Below, in pieces: positions 41,877-51,036 of a stretch of 64,000 nucleotides of DNA. The stretch lies in NCBI GenBank assembly GCA_015060115.1, contig SUZB01000010.1, positions 1 to 64,000 on the forward strand, written 5' to 3'. The translations under genes and the position numbers were made by a program. Origin of the DNA: Rikenellaceae bacterium. GTDB lineage: Bacteria; Bacteroidota; Bacteroidia; Bacteroidales; Rikenellaceae. The notes under the pieces are model-generated. The model was not told where the DNA came from. It searched no databases and saw only the letters and a list, made by a program, of their open reading frames with translations. Position 1 is the stretch's first letter. Each line of letters starts with the position of its first letter.

Positions 41877-42848
41877 ATGACTATCGAGAATATTGTAAAT
41901 ATCCGAACTGAAGAGGAGTTCACAAGCGCTGCACTGGAGCTATTTCGCTATCAAGCAGAGCGTTGTGCGCCCTATCGTGAATATATAGCTCTGCTCGGTA
42001 TCGACCCTGCGGAGGTTAAGCGAGTGGAGGATATCCCCTTTTTGCCCATTGAGATATTCAAGAGCCACGATGTATATTGTGGCGAGGGTGAGCCCGAAAT
42101 AGTATTTACTTCGAGCAACACAGGTGGCACGGTGGCCTCACGACATATAATGCAGAGCCTTGCCACCTATCGACTGGCCTTTACGCACGCCTTCGAGGAG
42201 TTTTATGGCGCAACCGAAAAGTGGAGCATCTACGGCCTTCTACCCAACTACCTTGAGCGCGAAGGCTCATCGCTTGTCTATATGGTCGATGAGCTTATCC
42301 GCAAGGCTGGCTCAGGAGGCTTCTATCTCAATGACTACGAGCGTCTTATCGCCGATATTGAGGCCGATACCAAGCCAAAAATCCTACTTGGCGTAAGTTA
42401 TGCACTATGGGACTTGGCAGAGCAGTATGCGCCGAAGCTCAAAGATACCGTAGTGATGGAGACAGGCGGAATGAAGGGCAGACGCAAGGAGTTGGCGAAG
42501 AGCGAGTTGCACAAGATTTTATGCGATGGCTTTGGCGTTGAGAAGATTCATTCGGAGTATGGTATGGCAGAGCTTACATCGCAGGCCTACTCTGCGGGAG
42601 ATGGCATCTTCTGCACACCTCGCTGGATGCGTGTCCTGGTGCGCGATGTCAATGACCCCTTTGACCACTCGCCTGCAGGAGCGCGTGGTGGCATCGACAT
42701 CATCGACCTTGCAAACCTCTCGTCGTGCGCCTTTATACAGACACAGGATATTGGCAGAAAGTACGCCGACGGCAGCTTCTCGATTGAGGGGCGCATAGCA
42801 GGTAGCGACATTCGTGGTTGTAACCTGCTGGTGCATAACCTATTATAA
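41877..42848 (+). CDS. LuxE/acyl-protein-synthetase-like adenylate-forming enzyme
   Basis: EIVFTSSNTGGTVASRHIM, EYGMAELTSQAYS. Confidence 0.72.
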   Translation: MTIENIVNIRTEEEFTSAALELFRYQAERCAPYREYIALLGIDPAEVKRVEDIPFLPIEIFKSHDVYCGEGEPEIVFTSSNTGGTVASRHIMQSLATYRLAFTHAFEEFYGATEKWSIYGLLPNYLEREGSSLVYMVDELIRKAGSGGFYLNDYERLIADIEADTKPKILLGVSYALWDLAEQYAPKLKDTVVMETGGMKGRRKELAKSELHKILCDGFGVEKIHSEYGMAELTSQAYSAGDGIFCTPRWMRVLVRDVNDPFDHSPAGARGGIDIIDLANLSSCAFIQTQDIGRKYADGSFSIEGRIAGSDIRGCNLLVHNLL

Positions 42849-42849
42849 G

Positions 42850-44637
42850 ATGAAGTACAATAGCGACATATTGCGTGAGTTACACGCCGAGCTTCAAGAG
42901 ATTCTCGGTGAGGTGGTGCGTGTGTGCAATCTTGCGCAGATTCCCTACTTTATTCAGGGTGGCACGGCCATCGGTGCGCACTTCTTCTCGGGCATCGTGC
43001 CTTGGGACGATGATATCGACCTCGGTATGACACGCGAGAACTATGAGCGTTTCTTGCGTGAGGCACCCTCGTTGCTTGCCGAAGGCTATGTACTTCAGGA
43101 GTTTACGACAGAGCCCGATACCCCTTTCTACTTTGCCAAGGTGCGCAAGGTGGCAACTCGCTTTGTAGAGAGCGAGTGGGTGGGATTGGATATTGCTGAT
43201 GGCATATATATCGACATCTTCCCCTACGACCTTATCCCCGATGATAGGGCCAAGGAGCGAGCACAGCGCCGTAGGGTAAAATTCTGGATTAACTGCTTTA
43301 CGGCAAAGAGCGTATGGCTCTGGCGCTGGTTAGGCAAGGCAAATAATGGCGTGGTTATGCCCAAGAGCCTCTTATCGTGCGCCGCAATACGCCTTGTTAC
43401 GGCACTTATGACCAAGGAGCAGATATACCGCCGAATGAATAGCGAGCTGCAACGCTACAACCATAGTTCGGCATCGCGCTACAATATCGTGCGAATGCCC
43501 AAGGATATGATAGCTCGCACGGCAATCGAAAATCCTGAGCTACGCACCTTTGGCGACATGGAGGTGTGGGCACCGAGCGACTTGGAGCGCTACCTACGCA
43601 ACCACTACGGCGATATACAGAAGTGGTTGCCTGAGGATAAGCGCCTAAACCACGCACCCGAAATTCTGCATTTTGGTCGCCGCCTTACGACAACCGAATC
43701 CGAGGATATAAGCGTGGTGATACCTTTATATAATAAGGAGGCCGATATTGAGCGCACACTTCTCTCTGTCGTTCAGCAGAGCCTTGCACCGCACGAGATT
43801 ATTGTGGTCGATGATGGCTCGACCGATAAGTCGGCAACTATCGTGGAGCGCATAGCAGCGGAACACCCTGAGGCAAATATCCGCCTTATCCGCCAAGCAA
43901 ACGCTGGCGTGAGTGCTGCCCGCAATCGAGGTGTGGCGGAGGCAAAGACAGCATATATCGCTCTGCTCGATGGCGATGATGAATACCTTACAGGTTATAT
44001 CGCTGAGATATGCCGACTTATGGAGTATTACCCATCGGCAGATGGCTACTCTACGGCATTCGATATCGTGAACGATGGCAAGCGCACAGCAGCACCCTGC
44101 CCCACGACCGAGGGCGAGATAAACCCTGCCGAAGAGGCGCTTAAGGGTCGCTATCCTATTATCCCCTCTACCGCCACACTGCGCCGTGAGAGTATCATCC
44201 GGGCTGGAGGCTTCCCTGAAGGTATGCGCCTTGGCGAGGACCAGTGGCTGTGGGCTCGAATGATGCAGTGCAAGATGCGATTTGTCTTTTCGCCAATGTC
44301 GTTGGTGCGCTACTCACGCTCGGCGGCTAACCGCTCGGCTACGATTTATCGTAGCGAAAAGAGTGAGCACTCTATCGAAGAGCTACTCAACGGCAATAAC
44401 ACACAGATACTCAACGAGTATATCGCACGCATCGCTATTGGCAAGGCTATCACGCAGAGTGTTCGCGGAGGTAGCGATGATGCACTGAGGGCGATTGAGA
44501 AGTTCTCCTTCACGCGCCTTTCGTGCCGTCAGTTGCGCCGCTTAAAGGTGCTTAACGCCCTGCCCTCGGCACTCCGCCCTACGGTCGATGCTATCTATCG
44601 CGCTGCCGCTTGGACGCTGAAAAAGAGAGGGTTATAA
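42850..44637 (+). CDS. LicD-family nucleotidyl/phosphotransferase fused to a family 2 glycosyltransferase
   Basis: LicD (GGTAIGAHFFSGIVPWDDDIDLGM, IYIDIFPYD) then GT2 (SVVIPLYNKEADIERTLLSVVQQSLAPHEIIVVDDGSTD). Confidence 0.88.
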   Translation: MKYNSDILRELHAELQEILGEVVRVCNLAQIPYFIQGGTAIGAHFFSGIVPWDDDIDLGMTRENYERFLREAPSLLAEGYVLQEFTTEPDTPFYFAKVRKVATRFVESEWVGLDIADGIYIDIFPYDLIPDDRAKERAQRRRVKFWINCFTAKSVWLWRWLGKANNGVVMPKSLLSCAAIRLVTALMTKEQIYRRMNSELQRYNHSSASRYNIVRMPKDMIARTAIENPELRTFGDMEVWAPSDLERYLRNHYGDIQKWLPEDKRLNHAPEILHFGRRLTTTESEDISVVIPLYNKEADIERTLLSVVQQSLAPHEIIVVDDGSTDKSATIVERIAAEHPEANIRLIRQANAGVSAARNRGVAEAKTAYIALLDGDDEYLTGYIAEICRLMEYYPSADGYSTAFDIVNDGKRTAAPCPTTEGEINPAEEALKGRYPIIPSTATLRRESIIRAGGFPEGMRLGEDQWLWARMMQCKMRFVFSPMSLVRYSRSAANRSATIYRSEKSEHSIEELLNGNNTQILNEYIARIAIGKAITQSVRGGSDDALRAIEKFSFTRLSCRQLRRLKVLNALPSALRPTVDAIYRAAAWTLKKRGL

Positions 44638-44888
44638 CATTTGAAAAAATTAAATTCAATAGCGAATGGCTGGCCGAAAAAATCGGTCGGCCTTTTTTTT
44701 TAAATTTTTTTAAAAAAAGTCGTGTTAAAATTTTCACAGACCAAAAATAATACTTAACTTTGCATCGATTTTGTTATTCCGAGGAGTGGTTATCGCCAAT
44801 GAGCCTAACCCCAAGGCATCGGAGGGATAGACCATCGGGAGGACAAAAAAGTTAAAACGAGATATAGAATCATTTAAAAATAAAAATT

Positions 44889-46493
44889 ATGGCTACTATT
44901 GATTTATCAAAGTACGGTATTACCGGCGTAGAGGAGGTTTTGTACAACCCCTCATACGAGACTCTCTTCGAGGAGGAGACCAAGGAGGGCCTTACTGGTT
45001 TTGACAAGGGTGTCGTAACCGAGATGGGCGCTGTAAATGTGATGACTGGTGTTTACACAGGCCGTTCACCTAAGGATAAGTTCTTCGTAATGGACGAGAC
45101 CACTAAGGATACTATCTGGTGGACTTCGGAGGAGTACAAGAACGACAACAAGCCCGTAACGAAGGAGACTTGGGCTGAACTTAAGAAGTTGGCTTCTAAG
45201 GAGCTTTCTAACAAGAAGCTCTATGTTATGGATACCTTCTGCGGTGCTAACGAGAACACTCGTCTTAAGATCCGCTTCATCATGGAGGTAGCTTGGCAGG
45301 CACACTTCGTAAAGAATATGTTTATCCGCCCCACCGAGGAGGAGTTGGCAAACTATGGTGAGCCCGACTTCGTAGTGCTCAACGCTTCGAAGGCTAAGGT
45401 TGAGAACTACAAGGAGCTCGGCCTTAACTCTGAGACCGCTGTTGTCTTCAACCTCACCGAGAAGATGCAGGTTATCATCAACACTTGGTATGGTGGTGAG
45501 ATGAAGAAGGGTATGTTCTCTTATATGAACTACCTCCTTCCCTTGAAGGGCATCGCATCTATGCACTGCTCGGCTAACACCAACGAGAAGGGCGAGACCG
45601 CTATCTTCTTCGGTTTGTCGGGTACAGGTAAGACCACCCTCTCTACCGATCCTAAGCGTCAGCTTATCGGTGATGACGAGCACGGCTGGGACGATGACGG
45701 CGTATTTAACTTCGAGGGCGGCTGCTACGCTAAGGTTATCAACCTCTCGAAGGAGAACGAGCCCGACATCTGGAACGCCATCCGTCGTGATGCCTTGTTG
45801 GAGAATGTAACTGTTGATGAGAACGGCAAGATCGACTTCTCGGATAAGTCGGTTACCGAGAATACTCGTGTATCTTACCCCATCAACCACATCAACAACA
45901 TCGTGAAGCCCGTATCTAAGGCTCCCGCAGCAAAGAAGGTTATCTTCCTTTCGGCAGATGCTTTCGGCGTGTTGCCTCCCGTATCTGTACTTACTCCTGA
46001 GCAGACCAAGTACTACTTCCTCTCTGGCTTCACCGCTAAGTTGGCAGGTACTGAGCGCGGTATCACCGAGCCTACTCCTACCTTCTCGGCTTGCTTCGGC
46101 GCTGCATTCCTCTCACTCCACCCCACAAAGTATGGTGAGGAGCTCGTTAAGCGTATGCAGGAGTCTGGCGCTACCGCTTACCTCGTAAATACTGGTTGGA
46201 ACGGTACAGGCAAGCGTATCTCTATCAAGGATACCCGTGGTATTATCGACGCTATCCTCGATGGCTCTATCGACAAGGCAGAGACCAAGCAGATTCCTAT
46301 CTTCGACTTCAAGGTGCCCACAGCATTGCCCGGCGTAGACCCCGCAATCTTGGATCCCCGCGACACCTATGCAGATGCTTCGGAGTGGAACACTAAGGCC
46401 GAGGATCTTGCAGGTCGCTTTATCAAGAACTTCTCGAAGTTCACCACCAACGAGGAGGGTAAGGCTCTTGTAGCTGCTGGTCCCCAGTTGTAA
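44889..46493 (+). CDS. pckA: Phosphoenolpyruvate carboxykinase (ATP)
   Basis: [48 protein letters not shown]. Confidence 0.97.
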   Translation: MATIDLSKYGITGVEEVLYNPSYETLFEEETKEGLTGFDKGVVTEMGAVNVMTGVYTGRSPKDKFFVMDETTKDTIWWTSEEYKNDNKPVTKETWAELKKLASKELSNKKLYVMDTFCGANENTRLKIRFIMEVAWQAHFVKNMFIRPTEEELANYGEPDFVVLNASKAKVENYKELGLNSETAVVFNLTEKMQVIINTWYGGEMKKGMFSYMNYLLPLKGIASMHCSANTNEKGETAIFFGLSGTGKTTLSTDPKRQLIGDDEHGWDDDGVFNFEGGCYAKVINLSKENEPDIWNAIRRDALLENVTVDENGKIDFSDKSVTENTRVSYPINHINNIVKPVSKAPAAKKVIFLSADAFGVLPPVSVLTPEQTKYYFLSGFTAKLAGTERGITEPTPTFSACFGAAFLSLHPTKYGEELVKRMQESGATAYLVNTGWNGTGKRISIKDTRGIIDAILDGSIDKAETKQIPIFDFKVPTALPGVDPAILDPRDTYADASEWNTKAEDLAGRFIKNFSKFTTNEEGKALVAAGPQL

Positions 46494-46873
46494 TTTCTTG
46501 TAAAAAAGGGGCTATCTTTTGAGGCCTCAATCTAAATAGCGAATGGGAAATACCACTATTTCCCGTTCGCTTTTTTTTAGTTGTTAGTTATTAGTTGTTA
46601 GAGTTGCGCTCCGAGGGAGCGCAAGCTGAAGCAGAGGGGCATAAGGGGCACGAGGGGCACGAGGGGAGATAGACCGTAGGACATTAAGACCTTAAGACCA
46701 TTACGAGGTCGGGTATCACATATTCTCTTACTCGTCTTACTGTCTTATTGGTCCTATCGTCTTAAAAATCTCTAACAACCAACAACTAAAAACTAATAAC
46801 TAACAACTATCTTTCCTCTTTTTTTCGTATCTTTGCAACCGAAATAGATTAGACGATATAAAACACTAACAAT

Positions 46874-47890
46874 ATGGCAGGTAGTAACTTTGTAGACTAT
46901 GTAAAGATTTTTGCACGCTCAGGACACGGTGGAGCTGGTTCGTGCCACTTCCGTCGCGAGAAGTTTGTCGCCTTCGGAGGCCCCGATGGTGGCGATGGCG
47001 GTAAGGGCGGTAGCATCATCTTGCAGGGCGACAGCCAGTATTGGACACTTATCCACCTTAAGTATAAGCGCCACCAGTTTGCCGAGGATGGCGAGAATGG
47101 CCACGGCGCACGCTCTACGGGTGCCGATGCCAAGGATATCATTATCCCCGTGCCTCTGGGTACGGTGGCCAAGCAGGTATTCACCGACGAGGAGACGGGT
47201 GAGACATATACCGAGGTTGTCGGCGAGGTTACGGAGCACGGCGAGCAACTTGTGTTGCTCAAGGGTGGTCGTGGTGGTCTTGGCAACTGGCACTTCCGCA
47301 CCGCTACCAACCAGACACCGCGCTATGCACAGCCTGGCGAGGAGGGCAAGGAGGGCGCCTTTGTCCTTGAGCTTAAGGTGCTTGCTGATGTAGGCCTTGT
47401 GGGCTTCCCCAATGCGGGTAAGTCTACCTTGCTATCGGTGGTCTCGGCTGCCAAGCCTAAGATTGCAAACTACGCCTTCACCACCTTGGAGCCTAACCTC
47501 GGCATCGTCTCGGTGCGTGATGACCACTCATTCGTTATGGCCGACATCCCAGGTATTATCGAGGGTGCTCACGAGGGTAGGGGTCTTGGTACACGCTTCC
47601 TAAGGCATATCGAGCGTAACTCTGTTCTGCTCTTTATGGTGCCGGCAGATAGCGACGATATCGCTGCCGACTATGAGGTGTTGCTCGGCGAGCTTACGCA
47701 GTATAACCCTGAGTTGCTCGACAAGCGCCGACTGCTCGCTATCACCAAGTGCGATATGCTTGATGACGAGCTAATGGAGGAGATGAAGTCGCACCTGCCA
47801 GAGGGCATAGAGTCGATATTTATCTCGTCGGTAGCAAATATGAATATCACCCAGCTTAAGGATATGCTCTGGCGTGCATTGCAGGAGTAA
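46874..47890 (+). CDS. obg: GTPase Obg/CgtA
   Basis: Glycine-rich Obg fold, [43 protein letters not shown]. Confidence 0.97.
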   Translation: MAGSNFVDYVKIFARSGHGGAGSCHFRREKFVAFGGPDGGDGGKGGSIILQGDSQYWTLIHLKYKRHQFAEDGENGHGARSTGADAKDIIIPVPLGTVAKQVFTDEETGETYTEVVGEVTEHGEQLVLLKGGRGGLGNWHFRTATNQTPRYAQPGEEGKEGAFVLELKVLADVGLVGFPNAGKSTLLSVVSAAKPKIANYAFTTLEPNLGIVSVRDDHSFVMADIPGIIEGAHEGRGLGTRFLRHIERNSVLLFMVPADSDDIAADYEVLLGELTQYNPELLDKRRLLAITKCDMLDDELMEEMKSHLPEGIESIFISSVANMNITQLKDMLWRALQE

Positions 47891-48048
47891 CCTATGCGCG
47901 ATATTATATATAGGTATCGAAGTAGAAAAGAGCGTAAATCGAGTAATTTTTAAGATTTTTTAGACTTTTAGCTCCAAAAAATTTGCAGATTCAAAAAAAA
48001 GGAGTACTTTTGTGCACTCTTTCATAGGAGTAAAGGTTTAAGGTTATT

Positions 48049-48120
<72 letters not shown>

Positions 48121-48264
48121 CACGAAAAGCAAGTGCTGCCCAAAGGGTAGCACTTGTTTTTTGTTTCCTACTGACGAGGGTTTAAGGAGTGGCCTCTAAA
48201 GCCCTCCTTCTCAAAGGAGGGTTTGGGTGGATTGTAAATATAACCCTGTGGGTGCTTCAGCACC

Positions 48265-48292
48265 CACGAGTTCAAGCCTCGTCAACAGCTCA
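48265..48292 (+). repeat. Duplicated tRNA-Thr 3' end, copy 2
   Basis: cacgagttcaagcctcgtcaacagctca, identical to 48095-48122, 170 bp downstream. Confidence 0.95.
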
Positions 48293-48412
48293 AAGAATTA
48301 AAAGCAAGTGCCACCGCAAGGTGGCATTTGTCGTTTATGTATACTGCTATGCTTGCATAAAGCGGTATATATAAACGGCAAATTACCGCAACGCGGCTTG
48401 CTTTTAATTCTT
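48293..48412 (+). repeat. Cloverleaf-like palindromic element 2
   Basis: Outer arms AAAGAATTAAAAGCAAG/CTTGCTTTTAATTCTTT (left arm starts ~48292), side hairpins GCCACC-gcaa-GGTGGC and CCGC-aac-GCGG, long wobble-containing apical stem. Confidence 0.75.
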
Positions 48413-48460
48413 TGACAGCGCCCCCGCGGCAGCGGTGAGGCAAGCCAAGCGTAGCGAAGG

Positions 48461-48480
48461 CAAGTCTCGTCAACAGCTCA
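48461..48480 (+). repeat. Duplicated tRNA-Thr 3' end, copy 3 (partial)
   Basis: caagtctcgtcaacagctca, one mismatch to the tRNA 3' end. Confidence 0.85.
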
Positions 48481-48534
48481 CTAATTTATCAAAAAAACCT
48501 TTGTCAAATTCTTTGATTTTCAATAAATTATTTC

Positions 48535-48723
48535 TACCTTTGTAGTAGAATGGGAGGTGTGCCTTGCAAAGTTTGCGGTCTTGGCGCAAAGGAAATACAT
48601 TTTCACTTATTAAGCATTAGAAAGCAACACATTTAGTCTCTTAATTCAATAATTATTACTACCTTTGTAGTATGATGGATGATGCAACATCTATAAATCT
48701 ATATCACAAAATTATTAGCTTTG
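48535..48723 (+). promoter_or_regulatory. Three candidate -7 boxes upstream of the Cas12f-like gene
   Basis: TACCTTTG (48535-48542), TACCTTTG (48660-48667), TAGCTTTG (48716-48723); the first two share TACCTTTGTAGTA. Confidence 0.5.
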
Positions 48724-48738
48724 TGAAAAACTAAAAAT

Positions 48739-50205
48739 ATGGCTAACGAATTCACTTGTATTACTCGCAAGATTGAGGTACACCTTCACAAGCATGGCGA
48801 TAGCGATGAAGCAATCCAACGCTACAAAGAGGAGTACCGCATGTGGGATGATATCAATAACAACCTATACAAGGCGGCCAACCGCATTGTATCGCATTGT
48901 TTCTTCAATGACACTTATGAGTATAGATTGAAATTGCACTCTCCGCGCTTTCAAGAGATAGAGAAGTTGTTGAGCAACCCAAAGCGCAACAAGTTATCTG
49001 ACGACGATATAAAGGAGTTGAAGGCAGAACGCAAACTATTGTTCTCTGATTTTAAGAGTCAGCGACAAACATTTTTGCGTGGAGGCATAGAAACTGGCAC
49101 AAACCCAGAGCAAAACTCTACATACAAAGTTATTAGTAACGAATTTATAGATTGCATACCATCTGAAGTACTAACCAACCTCAACCAAAATATATCCTCC
49201 ACATATAGAGAATACACACTGGATGTGGAGAGAGGTATTAGAACTATACCCAATTTTAAGAAAGGTATTCCTGTCCCGTTTTCCATAAAACAACACGGCG
49301 AGATTGCGTTGAAAAAGCGAGATGATGGTACTATCTATGTGCGCTTTCCTAAAGGTTTAGAATGGGATTTGAATTTTGGTCGTGATCGTAGCAATAATCG
49401 CGAGATTGTTGAGCGAGTATTAAGCGGACAATACGGAGTTGGCAATTCATCTATTCAAGAATCCAAGAACAAGAAACAATTTCTCCTGCTTGTTGTTAAG
49501 ATTCCCAAAGAGAATAGAGTTCTAGACAAGGAGAGAATCGTAGGTGTGGATTTGGGAGTTAACACCCCACTCTATGCAGCACTCAACGATAACGAATACG
49601 GCGGTATGGGCATTGGCTCGCGAGAACAATTCCTAAAGGTGCGCGAGCGAATGAATGCGCAGAAACGAGAGTTGCAACGCAACCTTCGCCACTCGACAAA
49701 TGGTGGACACGGTCGCTCGCAGAAACTCCAAGCACTCGACCGTTTAGAGGGCAAGGAGCGAAATTGGGTACATCTTCAGAATCATATATTCAGTAAGTCA
49801 ATCATAGAATATGCTCTAAAGAACGATGCTGGAGTAATTCAGATGGAGCGATTAACGGGATTTGGTCGAGATAACAACGAAGAGGTACAAAACGAATATA
49901 AGTATATCCTTCGCTATTGGTCATACTTTGAGTTACAGACTATGATTGAGTATAAGGCGAAGGCGGCTGGTATCGAGGTTAGATATATCAACCCCTACCA
50001 CACAAGTCAAACTTGTAGTTTTTGTGGACACTACGAAAAGGGGCAACGCATTAACCAACCAACCTTTATCTGCAAAAACCCTGATTGCACAAAAGGCAAG
50101 GGTAAGCAAAAGAGCAATGGAGCTTATGAGGGCATAAATGCAGATTGGAATGCTGCAAGAAATATTGCGAGGAGCAACGAATTTGTCGAAAAAAAGAAAA
50201 AATAG
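48739..50205 (+). CDS. Compact RuvC-domain RNA-guided nuclease, Cas12f-like (type V-F / TnpB superfamily)
   Basis: 488 aa; RuvC-I GVDLGV (D271), RuvC-II QMERL (E370), RuvC-III NADWNAARN (D469), zinc ribbon CSFC...CKNPDC; GxxVRYxNPxxTSQxCSxCG is typical of Cas12f/TnpB; adjacent CRISPR array. Confidence 0.88.
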   Translation: MANEFTCITRKIEVHLHKHGDSDEAIQRYKEEYRMWDDINNNLYKAANRIVSHCFFNDTYEYRLKLHSPRFQEIEKLLSNPKRNKLSDDDIKELKAERKLLFSDFKSQRQTFLRGGIETGTNPEQNSTYKVISNEFIDCIPSEVLTNLNQNISSTYREYTLDVERGIRTIPNFKKGIPVPFSIKQHGEIALKKRDDGTIYVRFPKGLEWDLNFGRDRSNNREIVERVLSGQYGVGNSSIQESKNKKQFLLLVVKIPKENRVLDKERIVGVDLGVNTPLYAALNDNEYGGMGIGSREQFLKVRERMNAQKRELQRNLRHSTNGGHGRSQKLQALDRLEGKERNWVHLQNHIFSKSIIEYALKNDAGVIQMERLTGFGRDNNEEVQNEYKYILRYWSYFELQTMIEYKAKAAGIEVRYINPYHTSQTCSFCGHYEKGQRINQPTFICKNPDCTKGKGKQKSNGAYEGINADWNAARNIARSNEFVEKKKK

Positions 50206-50215
50206 ATTATCTTTG
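50182..50215 (+). promoter_or_regulatory. Candidate promoter driving the non-coding RNA and CRISPR array
   Basis: TTTG (50182-50185), 22-nt spacer, TATCTTTG (50208-50215); close to the Bacteroidetes -33/-7 consensus. Confidence 0.5.
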
Positions 50216-50220
50216 CAATC

Positions 50221-50405
50221 AAGAATAGTTCTTTGATATAGGATGTATATACGAATTTCAATTACCACCCCAATGGGGTGAGGGCGTGTTGGAGCGCCTT
50301 AGTTTGAGGTTTGATACTAAAAATTGAGATGATGGAGGTCATTTCGATAATCAAGCACTCAAAAAATCTACTTAATTTTTAAGATATATAGTTGGAGTTC
50401 ACCAT
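50221..50405 (+). ncRNA. Candidate tracrRNA-like structured RNA between effector and array
   Basis: Successive hairpins CACCCC-aat-GGGGTG, AGGGCG..CGCCTT, TTAGT..ACTAA, GAGATGA-tggagg-TCATTTC; anti-repeat candidates at 50314-50331 and 50391-50403. Confidence 0.5.
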
Positions 50406-50419
50406 ATTCCAACCAATAA

Positions 50420-50652
50420 GGTGCATGGCACTTCATTTTTAAGTGGATATCCAACACCTTGTAAATTGCATTTGTGATTTCTATTGGTGCATGGCACTAC
50501 ATTTTTAAGTGGATATCCAACGGTTAAATATGGCAACTAAAGAGATCAAGGGTGCATGGCACTACATTTTTAAGTGGATATCCAACTCAAATGGATGCAG
50601 CAACTATCACCCATAAGGTGCATGGCACTACATTTTTATGTGGATTTATCCC
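50420..50652 (+). CRISPR. Mini CRISPR array: four 36-bp repeats (last degenerate), three 29-30-nt spacers
   Basis: GGTGCATGGCACTACATTTTTAAGTGGATATCCAAC at 50420-50455 (1 mismatch), 50486-50521, 50551-50586 and 50617-50652 (3' end decayed). Confidence 0.92.
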
Positions 50653-50673
50653 ACTTCCCCGCCAAGGAAGTGG
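50651..50673 (+). terminator. Stem-loop immediately after the CRISPR array
   Basis: CCACTTCC-ccgccaa-GGAAGTGG, perfect 8-bp stem; no U-tract. Confidence 0.45.
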
Positions 50674-51036
50674 TTAGAGGGACACGAGGGACACAAGTGG
50701 CACAAGAGTCGGAGAACCGAACCATTTAATAACCTCTTCCTCAAAAAAAACATTTTAACCCATCGTAACTCATTTTAACCCAAAGCGCAGTTAATAGGGA
50801 ATTTAGGAAATTAGAGAATTTAAGGAGGTTAGGGAGTGCGCTAACGACAATTATCCCAAACTCACTCGGTGAGCGAGTGCGGTGGTGGCTATGTGGCAAC
50901 CCCGATACCGCCGAGAGGCATAATCTGCAAATAATCACAAATTTTAGGAAATATTTTGTGGCAAAGTTTGCGGGTTAGGAAAAAAGTGTTACCTTTGCCG
51001 CCGAATTAAGTACTTAATTATAACAAAAAGACGAAA

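Noticed and set aside
48739-50205. Plain IS200/IS605 TnpB transposon gene
   Set aside because: No tnpA and no obvious element ends; the adjacent CRISPR array, Cas12f-like length and separate downstream promoter favour a CRISPR effector. Not fully excluded without a phylogeny.
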